Part shown: piece by piece, positions 34,294 to 43,350 of the stretch | Layout: every line of letters starts with the position of its first letter | Position numbering within the stretch: position 1 is the first letter of the stretch | Assembly: GCA_016125225.1 (NCBI GenBank) | Contig: WGME01000017.1 | Location: 234,974-298,973 of the forward strand | Direction: 5' to 3' | Origin: a bacterium | Lineage (GTDB): Bacteria > Planctomycetota > Planctomycetia > Planctomycetales > Planctomycetaceae | Length of the DNA: 64,000 bases | Position numbers and translations under genes: made by a program | Notes under the pieces: model-generated | Databases searched by the model: none | Told to the model about the DNA's origin: nothing | Seen by the model: only the letters and a program-made list of their open reading frames with translations

Positions 34294-36579
34294 ATGACAC
34301 GAACCTCATTCCGCCCGTTGCTCCGACTGCGATTTGTCGCCCCAGTGATCTCCACCGTGGCGATCGTCTGCGGTCTGGCTGCATCCGCTGTGGCGCAATC
34401 GGTTTGCCTGCCCGCGCCGCGTCTGCTGACCACCATGCCTATGGGAGGCCAGGTGGGAACCGAGGTGGAGGTCACGATCACCGGCGATCAGTTCGATGAT
34501 GTGACCGATCTGGTCTTCTCGGATACGCGAATTTCCGCGAAACCGGTGCAAGATGACAAAGGACAACCGATCCCGCTGAAGTATCGTGTGACCATTGCCG
34601 CCGAGTGCCCTTCCGGCGTGTACGAAGCGCGGGTGATGACCCGGCTCGGTTTGTCATCGTCGCGGATTTTTTCTGTCGGCACTCTGCAGGAAGTCGTTCG
34701 TACGCAACCGAACACCACTCTGGCAACGGCCCTCGATGTGCCGCTTAACTCTGTCTGCAATGCGTTCATGAGCACCCGGGCTGTCGATCACTTCCGCTTT
34801 GACGCTAAGGCCGGGCAGCGAGTGATTGTCGATTGTGCCACCCGGGGTATCGACAGCAAGCTGGACGCGGTCGTCATCATCGCCGATGCCGCCGGTCGCG
34901 ATTTGCTGGTAGAACGCCGCGGCGGAGCCCTCGACTTCACAGTGCCCGCCAACGGACAGTATGTGATCAAATTGCATGAGCTGACTTACAAAGGCGGACC
35001 CGAGTTCTTCTATCGGTTGGGTGTGTGGGAACAAGCCCCCGGCACGCCGATTGTCCGGCAGCCCGGAACCCGGACCGTGAACTCATTCTCCTGGCCACCA
35101 ACGGGCCTCGCTACTGACGCTACCCTTGCCGAGGTTGAGCCGAACAACGAAGCCAGCCAGGTCCAGGCCATCACGTTGCCGTGTGATGTGGCCGGCAGTT
35201 TCTTCCCCGCCGCCGATGTCGATGTCTACGAATTCGCCGCCAAGAAAGGGGAAGAATGGTGGGTCGAAGTCGCCTCCGAGCGTTTTGGCTTGCCCACCGA
35301 CCCGGCGGTGCTGGTCCAGCGCGTCGTCGAAGAGAATGGGAGCGAACGGTTGGTCGATGTCGTCGAACTCAGCGACATTCCCAGCCCGGTCAAAGTCTCC
35401 AGCAATGGTTATGCCTACGATGGCCCCCCGTACAATTCGGGCACATCCGATGTCCTGGGCAAACTCGTGATTCCCGAAGATGGCCGGTACCGGCTGCAAC
35501 TTCTCGACCTGTTCGGTGGCACGCGGAATGATCCGCGAAATGTTTATCGACTGGTCATCCGTCAGCCCAATCCCGATTTTGCCCTCGTGGGCTGGGCGTT
35601 GCATATGGAACTGCGCAACGGCGACCGGAATGCCTTATCGAAGCCGGTCGCTCTCCGCGGCGGTGCGACGATGGCCTTGGAAGTGGTCGCCTTCCGGCGT
35701 GATGGCTTCGATGGCGATATCGATATTGTTTTGGATGGACTTCCAGAAGGCGTCACTGCCGAGGGATTGAAAATTGCCGCGGGTCAATCGCGCGGACTGA
35801 TGCTGATCACGGCTCATCAAAACGCACCACGGGGGCGTTCGAATGCCAGTTTCACGGGCCGCGCGTCAATCAATGGCGAAGCCGTCACGCGGACCTGCCA
35901 TTTAGCTTCAATGTCTTGGCCCATCACCGATGCCTGGGGTGAGTTTCCCCGACCTCGCCTGGTAACTGATGTCCCCGTGTCAGTCAGTGGCATCGATTTT
36001 TCGCCGTTGTCAATTGCTCCGCAAACTCGCGAAGCCTATGTGGCTCATGTGGGTGAGAAGCTGACGATTCCGTTGAATCACACCCGACGGAGCGAGTTTT
36101 CCGGTGCCACCATGGAATTGAAAACGATGGGGGCCGGATTCGAACGCCATCCGATGTTTACCATCCCGCTGACCGCCGATCAGTCGGAAACCACCTTGGA
36201 TCTGGCGGCACTCAAGACACCGCCGGGTGAATATCTGATCGCCTTCTATGGCAGTGCGGTCGCAAAGTACCGGCATCACCCGGAAGCTATCGAGACCGCG
36301 GCGGCAGCGAAAGCCCAGGCGGAGCAAGAGCAGCAGGATCTCGACGCAGAGGTGAAGCAATTGACGGCGACGGCGGACGCGACCGAAACTGATCAACAAG
36401 CCGAAGCCAAAGCGGCTGTTGATGCGGCGACGGCCCGTTTGAAAGCAGCCACCGAAGCTGTTGCCAAAGCGACCGAACAGCTGAAGCGAGCGACGGAGAT
36501 CGCTCAACCGAAAGACATCGTTGATATTGTTGTTTCCGAACCGATTGCGATTCGGATTTTGCCTGCGGAGTCGAAATGA
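34294..36579 (+). CDS. Secreted PPC-domain protein with C-terminal coiled coil
   Basis: 761 residues from ATG 34294, 19 bp after the previous stop. A signal peptide (APVISTVAIVCGLAASAVAQ) precedes an IPT-like domain (TTMPMGGQVGTEVEVTITG) and two pre-peptidase C-terminal (PPC)-like beta domains (VDHFRFDAKAGQRVIVDCA and ADVDVYEFAAKKGEEWWVEV). The last about 100 residues are an Ala/Glu/Gln-rich coiled coil. No enzyme core is visible. It sits between DUF1549 and DUF1501 genes, the usual planctomycete arrangement, and probably forms a cell-surface assembly with them. ATGA overlap with the next gene. Confidence 0.8.
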   Translation: MTRTSFRPLLRLRFVAPVISTVAIVCGLAASAVAQSVCLPAPRLLTTMPMGGQVGTEVEVTITGDQFDDVTDLVFSDTRISAKPVQDDKGQPIPLKYRVTIAAECPSGVYEARVMTRLGLSSSRIFSVGTLQEVVRTQPNTTLATALDVPLNSVCNAFMSTRAVDHFRFDAKAGQRVIVDCATRGIDSKLDAVVIIADAAGRDLLVERRGGALDFTVPANGQYVIKLHELTYKGGPEFFYRLGVWEQAPGTPIVRQPGTRTVNSFSWPPTGLATDATLAEVEPNNEASQVQAITLPCDVAGSFFPAADVDVYEFAAKKGEEWWVEVASERFGLPTDPAVLVQRVVEENGSERLVDVVELSDIPSPVKVSSNGYAYDGPPYNSGTSDVLGKLVIPEDGRYRLQLLDLFGGTRNDPRNVYRLVIRQPNPDFALVGWALHMELRNGDRNALSKPVALRGGATMALEVVAFRRDGFDGDIDIVLDGLPEGVTAEGLKIAAGQSRGLMLITAHQNAPRGRSNASFTGRASINGEAVTRTCHLASMSWPITDAWGEFPRPRLVTDVPVSVSGIDFSPLSIAPQTREAYVAHVGEKLTIPLNHTRRSEFSGATMELKTMGAGFERHPMFTIPLTADQSETTLDLAALKTPPGEYLIAFYGSAVAKYRHHPEAIETAAAAKAQAEQEQQDLDAEVKQLTATADATETDQQAEAKAAVDAATARLKAATEAVAKATEQLKRATEIAQPKDIVDIVVSEPIAIRILPAESK

Positions 36580-38024
36580 GTCGAACATCGCATTACGAAC
36601 CCACGTTGTGTCCGGGCCCATTCGCTCACCGCGCACCGGCGCGTCGGGCGCTTCTGAAGATGGGTCTGGCCGGTTTCGCCTCGGTGAGCCTGCCGGGCAT
36701 TCTCCGGCTGCAGGCACAAAATCGGCTGCACGCCGCGGAAACCTCCGGCGGTCGGGCGAAGAACGCGGTCATCATGGTTTGGCAACCGGGCGGCCTGTCG
36801 CATATCGATTCCTACGACCCGAAACCTTTGTCGGGCAGTGAATATCGCGGGCCATTTGATCTGATCGACACCAAAGTTCCCGGACTGCAGTTCACCGAAC
36901 TGCTCCCGAGGCAAGCCGCGATCGCCGACAAGTTCACCGTACTGCGTTCGATGCGGCAATCGGCCGGCGGGCATCCCGCTGGTTCCATGCAATTGCTTTC
37001 CGGCGATCCCGATACACGGGACAAGCCTAAGCCGCGATATCCCGACTGGATGACGGTCGCGAACTATCTGCGATCGCAATCCGGCCCGCGCGAAACCCCG
37101 TTACCGACCTACGTCGGCATCAATCCGCCCTTGGAATACAACGGCCCCGCCTACCTGGGCGATGCCTATTCCCCGTTCACCGTGCATGGTGATCCGAATT
37201 CGCCTTCGTTCAACGTGCCGAACATTGGCTTGACCGACACCCGCGAAGTACAACGCCTCGGGCGACGGGCATCATTGCGGCAGAACCTTGATACGTTGGA
37301 ACGCGCATTCGATAAGGCGGGTGAACTCGCCGCGCTCGACGAATTCGAAACGCAGGCCATGACATTGCTGACCAACCCTCAAACGAAAGAGGCGTTCGAT
37401 CTCAGCCAGGAAGATGACACCACGCGTGATCGCTATGGTCGGAATGCCTGGGGGCAGCAGTTGCTGCTGGCCCGGCGGTTGGTCGAGGCCGGTGTCGACA
37501 TCCTCACCACCAGCCTGAGTGGCCCACTGTGTGGCCGCGTGAACAACTGGGACGATCACGCGGTCAATCACCATGTGTTCGACGCCATGCGTTTCCGCGC
37601 GGAAGCCTACGATCAGGCCGTCTCTGCGTTGATCGAAGACATCTATGCCCGCGGGCTCGATCAGCGCGTCCTGGTGGTGGTGACCGGCGAATTCGGTCGG
37701 ACTCCGAAAATCAGCTATGCGGCCAGCACCGGTGCCGGCAATGCCAGCGCTCCTGCGGGGACTCAGCAACCGGGACGTGACCACTGGCCGCGGGCCTTTT
37801 CGAACATCTGGGCCGGTGGCGGGCTGCAAACCGGCCGCTTCATCGGCGCGACCGATAAGCGTGGCGAAGACTCGATCGAGCGGATCTGCGGACCGGGTGA
37901 CTTCCTCGCCACGATTTATTATCACCTCGGGATTGATGCTTCCAAGACTCTGATCCGCGACTTCAATGGACGGCCCACCCCGATTGTCGACCAAGGCCGT
38001 CCGATTCCGGAACTGATCGGATAA
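36576..38024 (+). CDS. DUF1501 secreted protein
   Basis: 482 residues, start fixed by the ATGA overlap with the preceding gene. A Tat-like signal (RRALLKMGLAGFASVSLPG) is followed by DUF1501 features: AVIMVWQPGGLSHIDSYDPKPLSG, AFDLSQED, RRLVEAGVDILT, VVTGEFGRTPKIS and HWPRAFSNIWAGGG. Alkaline-phosphatase-like fold, substrate unknown. Last gene of the operon, followed by a strong terminator. Confidence 0.9.
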   Translation: MSRTSHYEPTLCPGPFAHRAPARRALLKMGLAGFASVSLPGILRLQAQNRLHAAETSGGRAKNAVIMVWQPGGLSHIDSYDPKPLSGSEYRGPFDLIDTKVPGLQFTELLPRQAAIADKFTVLRSMRQSAGGHPAGSMQLLSGDPDTRDKPKPRYPDWMTVANYLRSQSGPRETPLPTYVGINPPLEYNGPAYLGDAYSPFTVHGDPNSPSFNVPNIGLTDTREVQRLGRRASLRQNLDTLERAFDKAGELAALDEFETQAMTLLTNPQTKEAFDLSQEDDTTRDRYGRNAWGQQLLLARRLVEAGVDILTTSLSGPLCGRVNNWDDHAVNHHVFDAMRFRAEAYDQAVSALIEDIYARGLDQRVLVVVTGEFGRTPKISYAASTGAGNASAPAGTQQPGRDHWPRAFSNIWAGGGLQTGRFIGATDKRGEDSIERICGPGDFLATIYYHLGIDASKTLIRDFNGRPTPIVDQGRPIPELIG

Positions 38025-38066
38025 TTTCTGCTCGGTTCGCTCTGACAGCCCCTTATCCATGAGTTA

Positions 38067-38104
38067 AGATGCCGGTCGAACTTGTTGTCGATCGGCATCT
38101 TTTT
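38067..38104 (+). terminator. Rho-independent terminator of the DUF1549-PPC-DUF1501 operon
   Basis: AGATGCCGGTCGA (38067-38079) pairs with 38088-38100 over 13 positions (one G-T wobble), loop of 8 nt, followed by TTTT. It begins 43 bp after the DUF1501 stop codon. Confidence 0.85.
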
Positions 38105-38126
38105 CATTCATCGAGAGACATCACTT

Positions 38127-39410
38127 ATGTCCTGGATTCTGCGTGCTCTGTGTCTGGTCGGGTTGTCGATGACTTCTGCCCATCTGTCAGCGGCAGAGAT
38201 CGATGTGAAATATCCGATCCCCTTTCCCAAGGAGGACTGGCCAGGCTGGCGCGGCCCCTTCGGCACGGGTGTCGCCGTGGCCGATCAGTCGCCACCCACA
38301 AGCTGGAGCGATACCGAGAACGTGCTCTGGAAGGTCCCCGTTCCGGGACGCGGGCATGGTTCGCCGACAGTGATTGGTAATCGGGTCTATCTCGCGACGG
38401 CGGAGGTCGAACCGCAGGTGCAATCGGTCATGGCTTTTGACCGCACCACGGGCAAACCGTTTTGGAAAAAGAAAGTGCACACGGGCCACTTTGATACCAA
38501 GGGCAATGCGAAGAGTTCGCACGCCTCTTCGAGCGTCTCATCGGATGGCGAACGCTTATTTATTGCGTTTTCCAATCACGATGCGATCTGGACGACCGCA
38601 CTCAGTTTCGATGGCGAGATTCTCTGGCAGACCAAGGTGGCAGACTTCGTCAACCATCAGGGGTTCGGCGCTTCACCGATTGTATATGGTCCGCTGGTGC
38701 TGATGGCGGCCGACAGCAAAGGCGGGGCCGGACGTGTCGCGGGCCTCGATCGGCAAACGGGCAAGGTGGTCTGGTCGAACCCTCGTCCGAAGTTGCCGAA
38801 TTACTGCTCGGCGACAGTGCTGCATGTGGCGGGGCGGGATCAGATCATCATGATCGGCTGCAATCTGGTGCAGGGGCTGGAACCGCTCACCGGGAAGGTC
38901 TTATGGGAAACGGCCGGGGCCACGGAAGAGTGCGTGACCAGCACCGTCACCGACGGACAGCACATCTACACGACCGGCGGTTACCCGAAGAACCATGTAG
39001 CCGCCATGCTGGCCGATGGCAGTGGCAAAGTGGCCTGGGAATCCGCATCACGGGTCTATGTCCCGTCAATGGTCATCAAAGACGGTTACCTGTATGCGAT
39101 TCTCGACGCCGGCGTCGCGATTTGCTGGAAGGCTGATACCGGCGAAGAAAAATGGAAGCAGCGCCTGGGGGGCACGTTCAGCGCCTCGCTGGTGCTGGTG
39201 GGTGACCAGATTTTCGGGACGGATGAAGCGGGAAAAACAACGATCTGGAAGGCCAATCCGAAAGAGTTCGAACTGGTCGCCGAGAATCAACTGGGCACGG
39301 AAGCCTTCGCTACCCCCACCATTTGCGGCAGCCGGATCTATGCCCGCGTGGCAGATCAAGTCGATGGCCAGCGTCAGGAGTGGCTCTACTGCCTCGGTGA
39401 GACGAAGTAG
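38127..39410 (+). CDS. Secreted PQQ-like beta-propeller protein
   Basis: 427 residues from ATG 38127; the longer frame from 38082 would begin inside the terminator hairpin. Signal peptide MSWILRALCLVGLSMTSAHLSAAE, then DWPGWRGPFGTGV, a typical planctomycete start for this family, and repeated propeller blades (AFDRTTGKPFWKKK, GLDRQTGKVVWSN, GLEPLTGKVLWET). These PQQ-like propellers usually do not bind PQQ; function unknown, probably periplasmic. Single gene, convergent with the next one (1 bp between stops). Confidence 0.85.
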   Translation: MSWILRALCLVGLSMTSAHLSAAEIDVKYPIPFPKEDWPGWRGPFGTGVAVADQSPPTSWSDTENVLWKVPVPGRGHGSPTVIGNRVYLATAEVEPQVQSVMAFDRTTGKPFWKKKVHTGHFDTKGNAKSSHASSSVSSDGERLFIAFSNHDAIWTTALSFDGEILWQTKVADFVNHQGFGASPIVYGPLVLMAADSKGGAGRVAGLDRQTGKVVWSNPRPKLPNYCSATVLHVAGRDQIIMIGCNLVQGLEPLTGKVLWETAGATEECVTSTVTDGQHIYTTGGYPKNHVAAMLADGSGKVAWESASRVYVPSMVIKDGYLYAILDAGVAICWKADTGEEKWKQRLGGTFSASLVLVGDQIFGTDEAGKTTIWKANPKEFELVAENQLGTEAFATPTICGSRIYARVADQVDGQRQEWLYCLGETK

Positions 39411-40688
39411 TCACTCCGCCGCGGGTTTGATGGCATGGATGACGATCGGGCTGCTGATCGTCGCCTGCCGTTCATCGGTAATGGTCAGAAACCACGCCGT
39501 CGTGTGCCCCGGCGGTGCCTTCACCGTCAGCATCGAATCACCAAGATCCGCGGCTACTGTCTCCCAGGTCCGTTTGTTGATCGGCTCGGTACCGGTGGTG
39601 AAATGGAGTTCGCCTTTGATCAACTTGGTGGGACTGTCCCAGGCCGCCGTGATGATATCGCCCTGAAGCTCGGGTTCCATCAGTTTCGGTAACGGAACGC
39701 CTGCCCGCAGATAATGATCAATGAAGAGGCTAATTTCGACCGGAGCCCAACCGGGCGGGTGCCCATGCGGCAGATTGACCGTGACTCGAAGTTGCTTTAC
39801 ACCAGGCACTGCCTGATAGCTGCGCATGTAGCTATCGAGAGGGTAGGCGAAATCGTTCGTGCCATTCACAAACAGGATGGGCATGGTGACCGCCGGCAAA
39901 TAACGGGACGGGTCCCACAACTCAATCCAGCGGGCCCGCTGTTCGGGAGTCATGCGATTCAGGCGATCCAGCCAGGCACTGTTTTCGTAAAGAAATCCGC
40001 AGCCGTAGACCGGAACGGCCGCTTCAAACCGTGTATCCACCCCCGCCACGATGCAGGTCAGATACCCGCCCCAACTGATACCGGTGACGGCGATATGATC
40101 GCCATCCACTTCGTTAAAACTTCGAATGAGAGAATGGGCACGAATCACATCGGCGACGGCATGATACGGCCATTGTTCCGTGGGGGCTTTGTCGATGCTA
40201 CCGAACTTTTCGTCGTCGCCTTGGTCGGGAGCACCATCGGGCAAGCGCGTGCGGTTTTCTTTGGCATGCGCATTTTTGCCTTCGATCGGGCGATGTCCAG
40301 CCAAATCCATCGCGATGGCCGCATAACCGCGTTTTGCCCAGAGTTCTGCCCATTCACGAAATGCTGTCCCTCCGCCACCGTGGACCAGCACCACTGCCGG
40401 AAACTTGCGGTCAGGCATCGCCTCGCCGGTCAGTGTTTCCGGAGTGGCATAGTAGGCAAAGACCTCCGTGGGCTGGCCATTGTACGGTTCGCCGGTATAC
40501 ATCAATGACCGTACTGGGCCGGCCTCATCCACCCAGGACATTTTCGGCGGTTGACTCAGTTCAGACAGATTCCACGGCGATGTGGCCGGCAGCCGGGGAG
40601 ATGGCACCAGTTCTTCCGCAGTCGTTCCCTCTGCCACGATGAACAGACTGACGAGTCCCCAGAGACATGGTTTCGATAGCCACAACAT
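39411..40688 (-). CDS. Secreted alpha/beta-hydrolase, acetyl-xylan-esterase/dienelactone-hydrolase-like
   Basis: 425 residues with signal peptide (WGLVSLFIVAEGTTAEE). Catalytic triad candidates are Ser in AVTGISWGGYLTC, Asp in VNGTNDFAYPL and His in NLPHGHPPGW. The oxyanion segment VVLVHGGGGTAFREWAE and the AIAMDLAGHRP loop fit the prolyl-oligopeptidase/acetyl-esterase branch. The C-terminal about 90 residues form an extra beta domain. It may act on acetylated polysaccharides; that is inference. Not linked to an operon. Confidence 0.75.
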   Translation of the reverse strand: MLWLSKPCLWGLVSLFIVAEGTTAEELVPSPRLPATSPWNLSELSQPPKMSWVDEAGPVRSLMYTGEPYNGQPTEVFAYYATPETLTGEAMPDRKFPAVVLVHGGGGTAFREWAELWAKRGYAAIAMDLAGHRPIEGKNAHAKENRTRLPDGAPDQGDDEKFGSIDKAPTEQWPYHAVADVIRAHSLIRSFNEVDGDHIAVTGISWGGYLTCIVAGVDTRFEAAVPVYGCGFLYENSAWLDRLNRMTPEQRARWIELWDPSRYLPAVTMPILFVNGTNDFAYPLDSYMRSYQAVPGVKQLRVTVNLPHGHPPGWAPVEISLFIDHYLRAGVPLPKLMEPELQGDIITAAWDSPTKLIKGELHFTTGTEPINKRTWETVAADLGDSMLTVKAPPGHTTAWFLTITDERQATISSPIVIHAIKPAAE

Positions 40689-40891
40689 GGTTTGGCCTCC
40701 CCTCAGGAATCAGTAGCAGAGCGAATTTTTGGCAGCGTAGCAGTCTACCGGAGCTTCTGCCACCTCTTGGCGGAACCTTCGATTCTGCCCATTTGTTCGC
40801 AATCGGTGTTGCCCAATTGGCGAGGTTCGATTACTTCATTACCAGCCCTGTTCAGGAGGACATCGAAGCCAGTTGGATGATTGGAGCTGTT

Positions 40892-42514
40892 ATGAAGCAT
40901 TCTGGTTTTTACTGTATCCTCTGGCTGGCAGCCGGTCTCATGGCGGGATGCGGGGCGAAACCCGATTCCGCTCCCAGTGTTGGCGCGTCTAACACGAGCG
41001 ATTTTCCCGCTGATGCGCCATTCGTAGAAGAGTCTCCCGAGATGGCTGCGGAAGAAGGAGATCCTCTGATAGCCGAACCAACTCTGGGGCCCGTTGCGAC
41101 CGAGGCGATGCCTTCCTCTGAAAATCTGCCCGGCACTGAGCCTCCCGATCTCGCGTTTCCAGCCCCAGCTCCGGAATCGCCCCCGGACCGGGAAATCCGA
41201 CCACGAACCGCTGTAAAAGCCTCGGGGGCGGATGCAACGAAATCGGTGGAGCGGTATGTGGAAACCGAGGATGGTCGCCATCTGGTCGATGTCTTTTATG
41301 CCACCGACCGGGCACCCCTGTTTCAAATCGGACCAGCACCGTATTCCCCCGCCGCACTGATGGCGGCAGCCCTTGCCGGAGTGGTGTTCGCCGCCCTAGC
41401 CTTACTCGCCGTCAGCTATCGACGCATCAAGACGGCAATCGCCGTCGTGCTCTCGGGCGTGATGGTTTGTGGACTCTGGTTACGCCGCGATCGGATCGAA
41501 ATCCCTGTTCCTGAAACAGCACTCCTGAAGTTTGGCGACTGGTACGGAGCCGATCGACACGAATTCCAAGGCAACAGCGTGACCGAGTTGGGCCTCTGCC
41601 AGGTCAGCCTTCCCTCAGACCATCGCGTAGGACAGTTGGAAACACGCTCGATCTTCCGCCTGGAACTTTACGACGATCCGCAGAAGCATGTCGTGATCGA
41701 ACGACTCGAACGTCTGGACAACGACATGTTTTATGCCTCTCTGGCGGAGCACATCGCCAGTTCTCCTCGTGAAGAGGCGATCTTGTTCATTCATGGATAC
41801 AACGTCGGATTTTCCGATGCCGTTCGCCGGACGGCACAGATGGCCTATGACCTGCGTTTTCCAGGTGCAGCCATTTGCTATACCTGGCCGTCACAGGGAG
41901 GCATGGAATCTTACAAGGTCGATGAAGCCAACGTGGGTTGGACCGTGATTCATCTGGAGGAATTTCTGCAGACCTTATGCGAGCAGAGCGGCGTCAAGCG
42001 ATTGCACCTCATTGCTCACAGCATGGGAAACCGGGCCTTAACACAGGCGCTGGAGCGGATCGCACTAAGGAATGCACCGTTAAGGGAACAAATTGGCCAG
42101 GTGATTCTCGCCGCCCCCGATGTCGACTCCGGCGAATTCCGGCAGCGTTATGCCCCGGCCATGAGGAAGGTCGCCGAACACGTCACGCTCTATGCCTCAA
42201 CGCACGACCGGGCCTTGTTGCTCTCCGCGTCGATTCACGGGTATGAGCGAGCCGGCCTCTCTGGTGAGCATCTCAGGCTCTTCCCTGGAATCGATACCGT
42301 GGATGCCTCGCCGATCGATACCAGTGTGATCGGGCACTCATACTACGGGGACAATCCCATCATGATTCGCGATCTGCGTTCGTTAATCGGCGAGGGTTTG
42401 CCCGCAGAAAACCGCCGCTGGTTAAAGAAAGTTTCGCGCGATGCGGATCTGCAGTTCTGGACCTTCCGATCGAAGAACGATCCGCTGATGATTCTGGACG
42501 ATGCAATGGAATGA
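40892..42514 (+). CDS. DUF900-like alpha/beta-hydrolase lipoprotein with membrane hairpin
   Basis: 540 residues from ATG 40892 (GGAG 6 nt upstream; the frame is open from 40667). Lipobox LAAGLMAGC, then a Pro/Glu-rich linker (residues about 25-110), two adjacent membrane helices (AALMAAALAGVVFAALALLA and IAVVLSGVMVCGLWL), and a hydrolase domain: EEAILFIHGYNVGFSDAVRR, CYTWPSQGGMESY, nucleophile elbow LIAHSMGNRAL, and GHSYYGDNPIM with the likely His. The DUF900 core matches the lipoprotein at 12767-14071; the split of the N-terminal FYATDR motif from the core by two helices is special to this copy. Confidence 0.8.
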   Translation: MKHSGFYCILWLAAGLMAGCGAKPDSAPSVGASNTSDFPADAPFVEESPEMAAEEGDPLIAEPTLGPVATEAMPSSENLPGTEPPDLAFPAPAPESPPDREIRPRTAVKASGADATKSVERYVETEDGRHLVDVFYATDRAPLFQIGPAPYSPAALMAAALAGVVFAALALLAVSYRRIKTAIAVVLSGVMVCGLWLRRDRIEIPVPETALLKFGDWYGADRHEFQGNSVTELGLCQVSLPSDHRVGQLETRSIFRLELYDDPQKHVVIERLERLDNDMFYASLAEHIASSPREEAILFIHGYNVGFSDAVRRTAQMAYDLRFPGAAICYTWPSQGGMESYKVDEANVGWTVIHLEEFLQTLCEQSGVKRLHLIAHSMGNRALTQALERIALRNAPLREQIGQVILAAPDVDSGEFRQRYAPAMRKVAEHVTLYASTHDRALLLSASIHGYERAGLSGEHLRLFPGIDTVDASPIDTSVIGHSYYGDNPIMIRDLRSLIGEGLPAENRRWLKKVSRDADLQFWTFRSKNDPLMILDDAME

Positions 42515-42530
42515 TCAGCACCTCACAAGA

Positions 42531-42581
42531 CAGTGGCGAGGCAGTGACCAGCGTCAAGGACGTGATCACTGTCTGCCACTG
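42531..42581. terminator. Bidirectional hairpin terminator
   Basis: CAGTGGC (42531-42537) and GGCAGTGA (42540-42547) pair with TCACTGTC (42566-42573) and GCCACTG (42575-42581), forming a long interrupted stem between the convergent stops at 42514 and 42596. Confidence 0.6.
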
Positions 42582-42595
42582 CCGCGAGGCTGACC

Positions 42596-43060
42596 TCACT
42601 TACTGGCGTCACGCAGCATCTTGATGCGATCGTGCCCGTCGCAGATATTGAGGTACTGGCGGGTCAATGTTGAATAGACCGCTGTACCAACCGTCTCCTC
42701 GATTGCATCTTCATAGGCACGCTTGATGCAGTCTTCTCCATACTCCGCCTCTGAGAGAATGGCAAATTCGTCATTGCTGGAGAAGTACTGCCGCACCTTC
42801 ATCCAAACGCGATGCATGGCCGCGAGATAGGATCCGTCCGTCGGGGCCACTTCTTCATTCCATTGAACGAAGGCCCGCAGTTCTTGAGCGTTTTCCCAGC
42901 GGGTGCTGGCCAATTCCAGGCACAGCTCTCGCAGGAGGGGATTCGTCAGTGCGTCGGCTGATTCTTCAAAACCTTTGGCACTGTCGATGTTGATCTGAAC
43001 CAACTCTTGCAGCGTATGAATCGCTGAGTCGTTCAGTTCAAGGGCAAATTGGGTTGTCAT
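42596..43060 (-). CDS. DUF2383 (PA2169-family) four-helix protein
   Basis: 154 residues from ATG 43060, with AAGGGAG just upstream; the frame is open 27 codons further 5'. The sequence TLQELVQINIDSAKGFEESADAL, LLRELCLELASTRWENAQEL and AEYGEDCIKRAYEDAIEE matches the DUF2383/PA2169 ferritin-like helix bundle family found in stress loci. No strict di-iron EXXH pair is visible, so iron binding is uncertain. A weak sigma-54-like site lies upstream. Confidence 0.75.
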   Translation of the reverse strand: MTTQFALELNDSAIHTLQELVQINIDSAKGFEESADALTNPLLRELCLELASTRWENAQELRAFVQWNEEVAPTDGSYLAAMHRVWMKVRQYFSSNDEFAILSEAEYGEDCIKRAYEDAIEETVGTAVYSTLTRQYLNICDGHDRIKMLRDASK

Positions 43061-43133
43061 GGCATACTCCCTTTCGATAGGGCTGTGATACTTCCGCAGA
43101 GCGACACGACGCTCTGGCTTGGAAGGGAGTAAT

Positions 43134-43150
43134 AAGCACAACGCGTTCCC
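43134..43150 (-). promoter_or_regulatory. Weak sigma-54-like site
   Basis: On the minus strand the sequence reads GGGAACGCGTTGTGCTT: spacing GG-N10-GC is correct, but three consensus bases differ. It is about 75 bp upstream of the DUF2383 gene. Confidence 0.3.
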
Positions 43151-43350
43151 GAATCAGTCTTGGCTCACCGAATAACGCATGGAAGTTGGCGTATCCTCGG
43201 TTTTGAATTGAGGTTACGCCAACATAAAGAATCACGCATCGCGGTTAACTAGGGATGAGTTACAACTGACTCGCGAATGGTTACCGTTCAGATCTCATGG
43301 GCCATGAACGCTCAGCAATCAGTCACCGTGATGCCACGGCATGATCTACT

